This document shows positions 42,809-51,165 of a stretch of DNA of 64,000 nt, piece after piece. The notes under the pieces were generated by a model. The model saw only the letters and a list, made by a program, of their open reading frames with translations, ran no database searches and was not told the DNA's origin. The translations under genes and the position numbers were made by a program. Within the stretch, counting starts at the first letter, position 1; each line of letters opens with the position of its first letter. Source of the stretch: Niastella koreensis GR20-10 (GTDB lineage Bacteria; Bacteroidota; Bacteroidia; Chitinophagales; Chitinophagaceae); assembly GCF_000246855.1 (NCBI RefSeq), contig NC_016609.1, positions 7,576,744 to 7,640,743 on the forward strand, given 5' to 3'.

Positions 42809-43900
42809 TTATCCTTTAAGTTCAACATAAGCCGCACAAATGGCAGCCTTACAATCAAAATCGTTCAGTAGAGTGTTATTCTCATTTATGAAGCGTTCAT
42901 AAATATGGTGGATACTTTCGGCATCATTCAAAAATGAAGCCCATCTATTTTTATTCTGCTGAACATAATTTCTCAGCTTGATATGTTCTGCCTGGGATAA
43001 GTCTTTGAAGAAATCAAAGCTGCTTTGAAATTGAAATTCAAATTTTTTCTGGTCAAAAACTCCAATTTGCAATTTAATAGCAAGATTATCACCTTGTTTG
43101 CGCCATAGCTCGTAAGCCTTTGCTTTCAAGGTAATGATTTGCATTGCTTTTGCAATTTCAGCACCTTCAACACGTTTTGTCTTATCCATCAAACGTGCAG
43201 TGTTTCCGCTATTTAAGACATATTCAATATTTCTAAAAAGTAATAATAACGTGTCTAGTGCAGCCTTAGGATCGGCAACCCTATCACCAAACGTTCTTGA
43301 TATTTGACCAGCCAGTGTATCCTTTTGGGCCTTGTTCGTTTTAGGCAGGTCTATAAAGAAAAACGATAATTTGTCTAACTCCCGTATTTGATTAGAAGCA
43401 GTCACTTGTTCTTTACTTAAGCCCTTTAGGATATTCTGCTTTAATGCGTCATCAATACTATCATATGTAACCAAATGATTGCTTTCATTAATAGACAGTG
43501 TTTTGCGGTCCTGTGTTTTTCTACTCCCACAGTTTAACGAAATTGAATCGTTAGTCACAAAACTGAGTGTGTGTAAATAGTTGGATTGCTTGGGGTGGGT
43601 GTCATTAAGTAAATCAAGCCCCGTTTGGGTGAGTTTTTTTAAAATCGCTGATAATACAACGCCATTACTCCAGGCCGAAGAAGCCTTTTTTGCCTGAAAA
43701 GCCTCAATATTCACAATTAGGCCTGCGTCATCAAGAAAACAAAATAAGAAGTCATCATGATGCTCAATACAAATAAAGTACTTTTTACCACTTATCTCTG
43801 TGTAATTTTCAAATAAAAGCCACAAAGCACAGTGCTTCTGAAATTCAAAACCTGTTGATCCATGCACTCCTGCATTGGTGGTAGCAGAGGATTTGGTCAT
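42809..43900 (-). CDS. DUF4297/Cap4-type nuclease-like protein, probable LmuA effector
   Basis: 363 residues. The start GFEFQKHCALWLLFENY (17-33), then ICIEHHDDFLF (43-53) and EAFQAKK (66-72) follow the pattern of the DUF4297/dsDNA-nuclease (Cap4) domain: G-x-x-(F/Y)-Q-x-x-x-A-L, E-x-x-D-D, then x-Q-x-K-x. The acidic residues with the lysine make a PD-(D/E)xK-like site. The C-terminal 200 residues are helical and would hold the partner contact. It precedes the SMC gene with one base between stop and start, as expected for an effector-sensor pair. Confidence 0.62.
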   Translation of the reverse strand: MTKSSATTNAGVHGSTGFEFQKHCALWLLFENYTEISGKKYFICIEHHDDFLFCFLDDAGLIVNIEAFQAKKASSAWSNGVVLSAILKKLTQTGLDLLNDTHPKQSNYLHTLSFVTNDSISLNCGSRKTQDRKTLSINESNHLVTYDSIDDALKQNILKGLSKEQVTASNQIRELDKLSFFFIDLPKTNKAQKDTLAGQISRTFGDRVADPKAALDTLLLLFRNIEYVLNSGNTARLMDKTKRVEGAEIAKAMQIITLKAKAYELWRKQGDNLAIKLQIGVFDQKKFEFQFQSSFDFFKDLSQAEHIKLRNYVQQNKNRWASFLNDAESIHHIYERFINENNTLLNDFDCKAAICAAYVELKG

Positions 43901-44400
43901 ATATTGCCGATAGGTTGTAGGTTAGGGGTATATAGCTTCTGAAAATATTGCATTTTTTCAACTTCCACAACCCTATATTGTAATCATAGGTATATTCCGG
44001 CTTCAAGTGTCTCTTTTCTTGACTAAGGTTAAGAAGTAAGATCTCCCATCCAATCTCAGAGAATTTTTTCAGGGCAACCATTCCATTTATTTTTATAAGC
44101 CTACTTTCAATTACATTATAAAAATAACTTATCTTCAGACCTCAATTCTATCATCTGGAGCACTTACCTGAAATATTGGTTGGATTAATAATAGGGTTAC
44201 TCACTAACCTGGTTACTTATTTTAGTGCCCAAGCAAAGGCTTTTTTAAAAAAATCTTTTTTGTTATTTATATAAGTGTTTGCACCTATAGGTAGCCGAGT
44301 AGTTAGTCTTATATTTTCGCGGGAATTAATTTTTTCTTTGTCGACACTCTTTTTTTTGGTGTTTTGTCCGCAAACTTTTTACTGAAAATTCAATAGATAG
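43901..44400. other. Gene-poor stretch upstream of the putative defence pair
   Basis: No supported gene. It must carry the promoter of the DUF4297-like gene. Very AT-rich; no further strong palindrome found. Confidence 0.4.
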
Positions 44401-44438
44401 CTGGAATGTCCGATTTATATAAAATCCAGACATTCCAG
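44401..44438. repeat. Long perfect-arm hairpin
   Basis: CTGGAATGTC (44401-44410) and GACATTCCAG (44429-44438) are perfect arms; inside, GATTT and AAATC also pair around ATATA. It is in a gene-free stretch and has no T-run. It may be a recombination or protein-binding site. Confidence 0.55.
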
Positions 44439-44630
44439 TAAAGTCACCGGATAGATAGACCCTATTCTACACAATTTGTGCGGAGAAATGGGGCGCTTAA
44501 TCTCCGCATATCAATTTTAAGAGAGATTTCGGTCAATTTGTCACGTCCGGCAGGTCTGCAAAAGCCTGTAAATCTTCAGCTAATTGGTTCAAGAATTGTC
44601 CGGTTAGGGGAGCTGAAATACAATCACTTA

Positions 44631-44656
44631 AAAGGTCGCTTCGGCGACCTTTTTGC
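44631..44656 (+). terminator. Strong rho-independent terminator
   Basis: AAAGGTCGC (44631-44639), tetraloop TTCG, GCGACCTTT (44644-44652), TTG. No convincing gene precedes it on the plus strand, so it may end an unrecognised RNA or be left over from an integration. Confidence 0.75.
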
Positions 44657-44761
44657 ATTTTTGCCAGTAATTTGCCAAATCGGCCGCTTACCAACGTGAG
44701 CGTGAAATTAAGGCATGGAAAAAGTCGTAAGAAGATAGAATTACTAATGAATCAATTAAAG

Positions 44762-44820
44762 ATATTTAGCTCAGTTGGTTGAGAGCATCCCGAGGATCAA
44801 GTGAAAAAATCGGGGGATTT
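44762..44820 (+). pseudogene. tRNA-like fragment with CCCGA/TCGGG replacing the anticodon arm
   Basis: TTTAGCTCAGTTGGTTGAGAGCATC has the D-arm sequence of tRNA-Asn at 19901 with one inserted G, then CCCGA (44789-44793), a 16-base gap, and TCGGGGG (44810-44816). No T arm or acceptor follows. It mirrors the chimeric copy at 16906-16983. Confidence 0.5.
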
Positions 44821-44839
44821 GAATAGGTATGTGCAAATT

Positions 44840-45220
44840 TTGTTGTTGCGAACTTTTCAGCAAAAATTCCATACTTCTTCCATAGAATGACTGATTTTTC
44901 TAATCTTGTTGTAAACGTTCGGGCAAAAGTTGCGAACTTCTGCCATTGTTGCGAACTTTTCGACATAAGTTGCTTATTATACCGCATTTCCAACTGACTA
45001 TGACTCATTAACGCTGAACATTATGGCATTTGTTGCGAATTTGAGGCTATTTGCACAACTTCAGAGCACAAGTAGCGAACCTGGAGCCTTTACTTTTAAA
45101 CATTGGCGCAAAAGTTTAAGATCTACAGTAAAAGGTTGGTTACTTACGCGTCAAAGTTCGCTACTTACGCATCAAAGTTCGAAATTGATGACTTATTAAG
45201 AAATATTGATGACTTATATC
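44840..45220. repeat. Degenerate GTTGCGAACTT-type repeats
   Basis: Words of the form (T)TGCGAACTT(TT) occur near 44846, 44929, 44948 (on the plus strand), with the decayed forms TTGCGAATTT near 45033 and AGCGAAC near 45073 and the reverse form AAAGTTCG near 45153 and 45173 within ACTTACGC(G/A)TCAAAGTTCG pairs. ATTGATGACTTAT is repeated at 45184 and 45204. The open frame at 44766-45008 on the minus strand translates these repeats and is not a gene. Nature unknown. Confidence 0.5.
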
Positions 45221-45313
45221 AGGCTGTGAATATAGTGGGGTACTGAGAACAGGGAGTGAAGCATTTGGCCTGCATATCCGGCGTGGGAAGGCTCTTCTAA
45301 ATCCCCCAATTTT

Positions 45314-45691
45314 TCAATCTGATCCATTATATGCCATCCCATCTACCATACAATCATACTGATAACCCAAATCCCACATTTGTTGATTCCAGGCGTTAAT
45401 TGAAGATAAATCCATTTTGATTGGCGATGTTTTACCAGACAACTCATAATTGTCATTCTTGGGCCGGATTTCAAGATCAATGTAATCCGGAAATTCTGCT
45501 ATTAAAAACTCATAAAGCCGCTTGATCTTTTCTTCGTGATCGCTCATGAAAAAGAATTCAATTGGTAGACTTGCTTCTGGAGTAACGCCAGACTTATAAA
45601 GACTGTACAAAATGTCCTTATTCATTTCCAGCCCTATTTTAGTTTCGAAAATCTCCTTTGGAAAGAAAGTATTTTCCTTTTTCTCAGACAT
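45314..45691 (-). CDS. RraB-like protein (regulator of RNase activity family)
   Basis: 125 residues. The C-terminal half (FFFMSDHEEKIKRLYEFLIA; then INAWNQQMWDLGYQYDC-MVDGMAYN) resembles the RraB fold, in which two short half-domains and a terminal YDGW-like motif are found. In E. coli RraB inhibits RNase E; most distant members have no known role. It lies downstream of HipA. Support is moderate. Confidence 0.55.
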   Translation of the reverse strand: MSEKKENTFFPKEIFETKIGLEMNKDILYSLYKSGVTPEASLPIEFFFMSDHEEKIKRLYEFLIAEFPDYIDLEIRPKNDNYELSGKTSPIKMDLSSINAWNQQMWDLGYQYDCMVDGMAYNGSD

Positions 45692-45854
45692 ATTTAAATA
45701 AGGAAGAGTTTCTATACTATGTAATTAATGGTTTTATTGCTAAAGCGGCTTCTCCAGTATAAAATCACGGAGAGCATTTTAAAAGTTTCGCCAGTTGGTT
45801 CAGGTGATTAATATTATACTTATCTGACAGTGGCGTTTTCCAAACCTGTTTTAA

Positions 45855-47135
45855 TTATCGTATTAAAGCACCAGCAAATGCAGTCTTCATTCCTTGAATT
45901 TCTCCCCGCGAAATCCCTATCCTCCCGGCCACTTCTTTCCAGTGACTAACAGCTTTGGTAACCCTATTAATGATTTCCTCCCTTTTCACCCTATCCAAAC
46001 GAAATTTCAGAGCTACCTCCCTGGCAAGATCAAGATCCAGCTCATTACTGTGTTCAGTAATATTTAGACTTAAGCCGGTAGACAACGGAATTGGATTAAT
46101 ATCAAAAGCAGGCGAAAGCATCCATCCCTGAGGTGTTAATAAAAATCCATGATTACGCAGGTGGTCATCGCTATTGCTTACACAGATATTGAATACAATC
46201 CTTCTCCATAGTTCTTCCAAATCAGCATCCGGCTGTGCGCCATAGCGCATAATATATTCCGCCAGGTGAAGATAAGATTCACCAGCCGCACCATCTGCAC
46301 CATCGGTATGACCAAGCAATGTCATAGCAGAAGCGAAGTGTATACGGCCTTTACCTATTCGGTCAAAACGTTTGGTGAGGAAAGTATGGTAGTCCTGGGT
46401 GAACTTTCTCGTTTTCCCTTCCGCTACAGATAAACCGGATTTTATAGCAAGTTCATTGACAACAGTTTCCCATCCTCCAATATCACGGTCATCTTTACGG
46501 CTTGGAAATTTGGCAATCCAAAGTTCTCCATTTGGGTCAACTACACTTGCCTTTGGCCTTGCACCGCCCAATGATGACCCCGGAGAAATTAATAGGTTCA
46601 GCCATTTAGCAAATGATGGGTCTTCCATTGCATCGTCCCTTTCCAGTTGAAGACTTGCCTCTTCAAGCGTACGGAGCGATGTCATGGGAGGTGCCACCAT
46701 AGCTTCATTGGCATCCAGAAACGGCCCATCGTCCTTTAATTTGAATCTAAGCCCGCCCATCCTGTATTGATCAAATACACCTAATAAAAAATCACTTTCC
46801 ATTAAAGGCCTTGGTCTTCCTTTTTCCTGCCTGGCTGCAAACGCTTCTCTTCGCTCCATTAAAACCCTTCCCCAACGATCTGGCGAAGAATCCATGAAAA
46901 GGCCAAAGTTTGGTTTATCATCACGGCTATACTGAGGGCCGGAATATAGGCCTAGGTCGGGATCTATTATCAAAGCTGGTCCTTTTTCTAACCATTCTTT
47001 GGTATAGGAAAAAGAAAAGACTTCCTTGCCCCGCACCTGTTCGGCTTGCAATGCTCCCATTAAAATAGTACCGCTGAGATCAATCCAGTCAGCGTATACC
47101 AGTATTTGTTTATTATGGTGTGTTGATTTTGACAT
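45855..47135 (-). CDS. hipA: HipA-family serine/threonine kinase toxin
   Basis: 426 residues with the HipA kinase plan: N-terminal couple domain (about 10-110, with GLFMDSSPDRWGRVLMERRE), P-loop-like SSLGGARPKASV (about 188-199), catalytic loop FNICVSNSDDHLRNHGFL (about 315-332) and activation segment LSPAFDINPIPL. In E. coli HipA phosphorylates glutamyl-tRNA synthetase and arrests growth. The catalytic set looks complete. It follows the HTH antitoxin gene with a 3-base gap, the standard hipBA order. Confidence 0.93.
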   Translation of the reverse strand: MSKSTHHNKQILVYADWIDLSGTILMGALQAEQVRGKEVFSFSYTKEWLEKGPALIIDPDLGLYSGPQYSRDDKPNFGLFMDSSPDRWGRVLMERREAFAARQEKGRPRPLMESDFLLGVFDQYRMGGLRFKLKDDGPFLDANEAMVAPPMTSLRTLEEASLQLERDDAMEDPSFAKWLNLLISPGSSLGGARPKASVVDPNGELWIAKFPSRKDDRDIGGWETVVNELAIKSGLSVAEGKTRKFTQDYHTFLTKRFDRIGKGRIHFASAMTLLGHTDGADGAAGESYLHLAEYIMRYGAQPDADLEELWRRIVFNICVSNSDDHLRNHGFLLTPQGWMLSPAFDINPIPLSTGLSLNITEHSNELDLDLAREVALKFRLDRVKREEIINRVTKAVSHWKEVAGRIGISRGEIQGMKTAFAGALIR

Positions 47136-47138
47136 TGT

Positions 47139-47444
47139 TTAAGATTTTCCACCGCCCGAAAGCAATCCAGCATCCTGTAACTTTCTTCCTAATGGATCAT
47201 TAGCCGCAACCAAAAGCAAGTCTTTTTCTAGACCCAGCACAAATAACACTTGCAGGTATGCACTCATCGCAACTCCTGGCGTGCCCTTTTCAATCAATTG
47301 AAGGGTTGACCGGGCAATACCTGCTCGCTCCGCAACCTGTGTGGTTGTTAACCGGCGACGTTTACGGGCTAGCTTTATATTTTCGCCTAATTCTTTTAAT
47401 ACTTTTTCGGCGGTAGGTAACAATATGGTTTTCTTACTTTTCAC
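47139..47444 (-). CDS. hipB: HipB-like HTH antitoxin
   Basis: A Cro/CI-type HTH protein (LGENIKLARKRRRLTTTQVA then GIARSTLQLIEKGTPGVAMS) of about 101 residues when started at the GTG at 47444 (VKSKKTILLPTAEK). A TTG at 47477 would add 11 residues that overlap a palindrome (47448-47469), so the shorter start is preferred. It neutralises HipA and represses its own operon in known systems. Three inverted repeats upstream are good operator candidates. Confidence 0.85.
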   Translation of the reverse strand: MKSKKTILLPTAEKVLKELGENIKLARKRRRLTTTQVAERAGIARSTLQLIEKGTPGVAMSAYLQVLFVLGLEKDLLLVAANDPLGRKLQDAGLLSGGGKS

Positions 47445-47447
47445 TAA

Positions 47448-47469
47448 TTTGACCGATATTTCAGTCAAA
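47448..47469. promoter_or_regulatory. Candidate hipBA operator 1
   Basis: TTTGAC-CGATATTTCA-GTCAAA, 6-bp arms; the inner GACCGATATTTCAGTC is partly repeated inverted at 47482-47497 (GACCGAAATATCGTCC). Confidence 0.4.
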
Positions 47470-47527
47470 ATTAGCAAAAATGACCGAAATATCGTCCAAT
47501 TGCCGGATTTTCGTCATAACAATCCTC

Positions 47528-47545
47528 TATATGCAATAGCATATA
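47528..47545. promoter_or_regulatory. Candidate hipBA operator 2
   Basis: TATATGC-AATA-GCATATA, perfect 7-bp arms, about 85 bases upstream of the hipB start. Confidence 0.5.
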
Positions 47546-47565
47546 ATACCCTTGAAAAGAGCTGA

Positions 47566-47587
47566 ATTATATGCATTTACATATAAT
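47566..47587. promoter_or_regulatory. Candidate hipBA operator 3
   Basis: ATTATATG-CATTTA-CATATAAT, perfect 8-bp arms, sharing TATATG with operator 2. Between hipB and the integrase 3' end. Confidence 0.5.
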
Positions 47588-47607
47588 CTGGGTTCCTTAA
47601 AATTGGT

Positions 47608-48819
47608 TCACGATTGTTCATGAACTTGGCCATTTCCTGCCGCATCCTTTTTAAACGCCACCATTTTCTGCGAATACTCCTTCTTCACCGTCTTCTCAAA
47701 ACTGTCCAGGTAGTTTTCAGTCGTCTTAATGCTTGTATGGCCTAATGATTCCTGAATAAATTCGGTACTTACCCCTGACCGTTTCATGATGGTCGAAAAT
47801 GTATGCCGGGCAACGTAGGTGGTTATCGCCTTTTCTATGCCCAGTTTCTTTCTGATCTTACGCATCCAGTCATTAAGAGCCTGCACAAACAATTCTATCA
47901 ATTCAACCTGGCGCAGTGGCGTTATATCGTGCTGCAGGATAGGGAATATATAGTTGCCTGGGCGTTTGTCGTTGGTGCTCCAAAAGTCAATGATCTGCTG
48001 CATATCCTCTGTTATGTAAACCGTAATAGGTTTGGGAGCAGAACGGGTGGAGTTCTCCGTTTTCGCTCTTTCAAAGGTGATATACTCGCCATCAATGTTT
48101 TTGTATTTCAAGTGAGCAATGTCTGTGGGATTGATACCATTGGCTAAGTAAGAGAAAAGCCAAAAATCTTTGGCTTTGCGTTCTTCCAGGTAACCCGGCT
48201 CATAATAATAGATCTTGCCAACGTCTTCCAGGGTTAACGCCTTTTTTATGTTCCGGGATGTGGGTGGTTGATACTTGCGTCTACCGAAAAAGTAACATTT
48301 GTCTCTATTAATAATACCCTGGAAGATGGCCTCATTAAACATGGTATGCAAACACCGGGTATAAATTCCTACTGTCGTTTTGGAATATTCCTGATCCATC
48401 ATCCAGGCTTCCAACTGCTTTAAGAAAGCCACGTCAATTTCAGTAAACCGGACGCTCCCCCGAAAACGTGAAATAGTGGTATAGGTCGTCTGATAATTGG
48501 CAGCGGTTCGGATACGGTGTTCGGAAAGGAGTTTTTTAATATAATATAGAAACGTGGCCAGTATCGTTCCATATTCCGGCGCTGGTAGCTTGAAAATGGG
48601 GAACCGGTTTTCATACTCAGCTATATTAAATTCGTAAGTAACCGGTACCAGGTTCGCCTTGATAGACTTTCGCTGGTGAAAAAAAGGATTATTTAGTATA
48701 AAGTCCTTTTCAAACTCTTCATAAGTGAACGGTTGTAATAAACGGGCTTTATCTTTAGCGTTCCGCTCGAGCACCTTTAGGTTGGTCCACCGGAAGATAA
48801 GAGAATCCTTAATCAACAA
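47608..48819 (-). pseudogene. Bacteroidota tyrosine integrase lacking its N-terminal domain (right edge of island)
   Basis: 403 residues in frame, starting at a TTG at 48819 (start region LIKDSLIFRWTNLKVLERNA). The core-binding domain (about 75-190) and catalytic domain (about 200-385: LANGINPTDIAHLKYKNI, YVARHTFSTIMKRSG, ESLGHTSIKTTENYLDSF with the Tyr) are intact. The residues before QPFTYEEFEKDF normally follow an arm-binding domain of some 80-90 residues, which is missing: the frame ends against the start of the divergent chromosomal gene at 48834. Probably truncated at the island's right junction and inactive, though the first residues could be a very short arm region. Confidence 0.75.
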
Positions 48820-48833
48820 ATAAACTTAAAGCA

Positions 48834-49415
48834 ATGAACACTGCATTCGCTAAAAAGATAAACAAGCATCTTACCAAACTGGATTTTTCGAAAGCCATTA
48901 TAATAGCAGAAACCAATCTGCAAAAACTGCCTGCCACCCCATTTCATGAAGTAATAGGAAAATCGTTTATCGATCATGCGCCTGATGTTGCCAAATGGGT
49001 ACAGGACTTTTTTGACCGTGCAGCAAAGAAATTTAAAGTAAAGTGCTTTTATTTCGAGATGAACGAATTTGACATTAATACCGATCGATGGTACATTGAT
49101 GCTTTTGTTTATACCAGGGACGGCGGCCTCGACCTGGAAGACATGGAATGGCTTTGCGATATGGAAGCAACCAGTAAAGAAATATTTATACTGGAAGGCT
49201 TTAATAAACTGCAAAAAGCGTTTAAGAAATCACTTAAGAGCAATAAAAAGAAATCGGATGCCGGGGATTGGTGCGAGCAAATTATCATAGCCCGATTTAT
49301 GGAGTTGATGCACGCAGCGCATGTAATAGCTAAACAAAAGAAATTGAAATGGGCAAAGTGTCCAATTTATTTTACTGAACATGAATATGACTTCATTGTA
49401 CAATCGAAAGTATAA
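48834..49415 (+). CDS. Hypothetical protein
   Basis: 193 residues, mixed alpha/beta: a helical start (KKINKHLTKLDFSKAIIIAE), strands in the middle (KVKCFYFEMNEFDINTDRWY; AFVYTRDGGLDLEDMEWL) and a charged tail. No signal or membrane segment. Not recognised. It lies just outside the truncated integrase and is probably chromosomal. Confidence 0.7.
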   Translation: MNTAFAKKINKHLTKLDFSKAIIIAETNLQKLPATPFHEVIGKSFIDHAPDVAKWVQDFFDRAAKKFKVKCFYFEMNEFDINTDRWYIDAFVYTRDGGLDLEDMEWLCDMEATSKEIFILEGFNKLQKAFKKSLKSNKKKSDAGDWCEQIIIARFMELMHAAHVIAKQKKLKWAKCPIYFTEHEYDFIVQSKV

Positions 49416-49655
49416 TTCATCTAATATTTCTTAAATAGCCTTGATTAGCTGCTCTTACCACTTGTGAATCAAGAACCTACGGTCAAATACAGAAAGTACC
49501 CTACCTAATGAGTTGGTTTTTAATAGTCTATCCTGCTCCATCCTGGTTGACTTTTTTATCTTAAGTGTTTCAAAAACGATTATTTTCTGGTATAATCTAT
49601 ATTTTTTATAGATATTTATCTGATTTTAATTCGTCGCCCCTAAAATTGATTGAAA

Positions 49656-51077
49656 ATGTTTAAGACCAAACGCCTTCTGCTCCTTGGCGGATTGCTGCTA
49701 TTTAAGTTCTTTGGATTTGCCCAAACCATTACAGTTATTAAAGGAATAGTCCTTCACCCTGCAAATGATTTCATTGTTGTTTCAGTAGACGGTTACCTGG
49801 ATTGCAGGAAAGACTCCGTATTAGTGAGCGATTCCGGCTTCTTTAAAGCGGAACTTCCCCTAAAAACCGGAAACAACGTTAATATTACCTATTCAAACCA
49901 GGACATGCGTTTTCCTGTGGTGCCAGGTGACACCATAGATCTGACACTGGACGAGTCGCTTTTAACCTACACCCTCACAGCCAGTAATCCCCAACGAAAA
50001 AGAGAAATAACAGCACAGATTGACAATGCCGCCCTGTTCGATGGCCGCCTTGAGGAAATTAGCGCTGCCGCTGAAAAAAAATCAGACAGTTTACTGAATG
50101 TTATTTACAACCAGCAGTTAAAAGACTTCCTGCAACGAATCACTCAGCCCTCACCCAGTATTAAAGAAATAATTCTTGAAATCTACTACCGGCATCTCAC
50201 GTATTGGCTATGGTATAACCCCATTTGTACGCTAAAGGCGAATGAAAAAATAATTGGAAAAGACCTTTACAACAAATTCGCTTCCTTTATCCCTTCAGAC
50301 AAGGAGTACCTTGCCATGAACGAATCGCTGTTTTACGCGTCAGACTACTACCGCACTTTTCTATTAAATTATAAGAATATAGATCCACTCCCTCTAAAAA
50401 CTTTAAACGCAGATAGTATCCGTCTTAATAATCCAGTTAATTATCAACCACGATACCAAACACTCATTGCAGATGTTCAGGTGCCGGTGATCAAGGACTG
50501 GCTAAGCATGAACCACATTAGAGATATGTACCGGAACGGGGCATTTGCAGACGCCCTCCGGATATCTGACGACTACAAACCTCTTTGTCAAAATGCCGCT
50601 ATTAAAGAAAGAATAAAAGACATGGATGTGGAATATGGCCGGCTTAAGAACGGCAACCAGGCTCCTGATTTCACCCTGGAAGATATGACCGGCAACAAAG
50701 TTTCCCTTGCTGATTTTAAGGGTAAATGGGTTTACCTTAATTTCTGGTCTACAACCAGCGAAGCCTGTATCGGTGATTTTACGAAGTATGGCTCCGTCAT
50801 CAAAGAAAAGTATAAAGACAAAAACATTGTCTTCCTGAACATATGTATTGAAGAAGATGCCGATAAATGGCAAAAAAAGGTGAGCGACCTGCAAATTGAC
50901 GGTGTGAATGTAATAGCAAAGGGAGGGACCAACCTCAAAATATGCAAAGACTATCTGGCAGATCCCCTTCCCCGGACGTTTTTGATTGATAAAGCAGGAA
51001 ACATAAATAATAATCAACTTCATCCTTCAGCTTTGGCCCATTATGATACATCAGTTATAAACGAATGGTTACAATAA
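49656..51077 (+). CDS. TlpA-like thioredoxin-fold lipid/secreted protein lacking the CxxC motif
   Basis: 473 residues from the ATG at 49656 (an earlier TTG adds two residues). Signal peptide about 1-22. N-terminal beta-rich DUF4369-like region (about 25-110), helical middle, and C-terminal AhpC/TSA-TlpA domain (about 335-470: GNQAPDFTLEDMTGNKVSLA; KWVYLNFWSTTSEACIGDF). Where TlpA proteins have WCxxC the sequence reads STTSEAC, so only one Cys remains and disulfide exchange is unlikely; peroxiredoxin-like or structural use is possible. Bacteroidota have many such proteins of unknown role. Confidence 0.82.
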   Translation: MFKTKRLLLLGGLLLFKFFGFAQTITVIKGIVLHPANDFIVVSVDGYLDCRKDSVLVSDSGFFKAELPLKTGNNVNITYSNQDMRFPVVPGDTIDLTLDESLLTYTLTASNPQRKREITAQIDNAALFDGRLEEISAAAEKKSDSLLNVIYNQQLKDFLQRITQPSPSIKEIILEIYYRHLTYWLWYNPICTLKANEKIIGKDLYNKFASFIPSDKEYLAMNESLFYASDYYRTFLLNYKNIDPLPLKTLNADSIRLNNPVNYQPRYQTLIADVQVPVIKDWLSMNHIRDMYRNGAFADALRISDDYKPLCQNAAIKERIKDMDVEYGRLKNGNQAPDFTLEDMTGNKVSLADFKGKWVYLNFWSTTSEACIGDFTKYGSVIKEKYKDKNIVFLNICIEEDADKWQKKVSDLQIDGVNVIAKGGTNLKICKDYLADPLPRTFLIDKAGNINNNQLHPSALAHYDTSVINEWLQ

Positions 51078-51086
51078 CAACAGGAA

Positions 51087-51118
51087 AGCCACACGTTGAA
51101 AGTGTGGCTCTTTTTTTT
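51087..51118 (+). terminator. Rho-independent terminator
   Basis: AGCCACAC (51087-51094), loop GTTGAAA, GTGTGGCT (51102-51109), then C and eight T. Confidence 0.88.
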
Positions 51119-51165
51119 GTATTTTGCCTCATTGCTTTTAAGGCCTATATTAAACTACAATAAGG

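Noticed and set aside
19990-44410. GAATGTCCG shared by the tRNA-Asn terminator and the hairpin at 44401 as a possible att pair
   Set aside because: Only nine bases match and the flanks differ; not enough for an attachment site.
44560-44625. tRNA-Tyr-like sequence (CCTGTAAATC followed by GGTTCAAG)
   Set aside because: The stems do not pair and no acceptor is present; similarity is too short to call even a relic.
44478-44699. Open frame of 73 codons on the plus strand crossing a strong terminator
   Set aside because: It translates the hairpin at 44631-44652, has no plausible start signal and no family features.
44766-45008. Open frame of 80 codons on the minus strand
   Set aside because: It translates the degenerate repeats; residues such as KFATFA recur because the DNA repeats, not because of coding.
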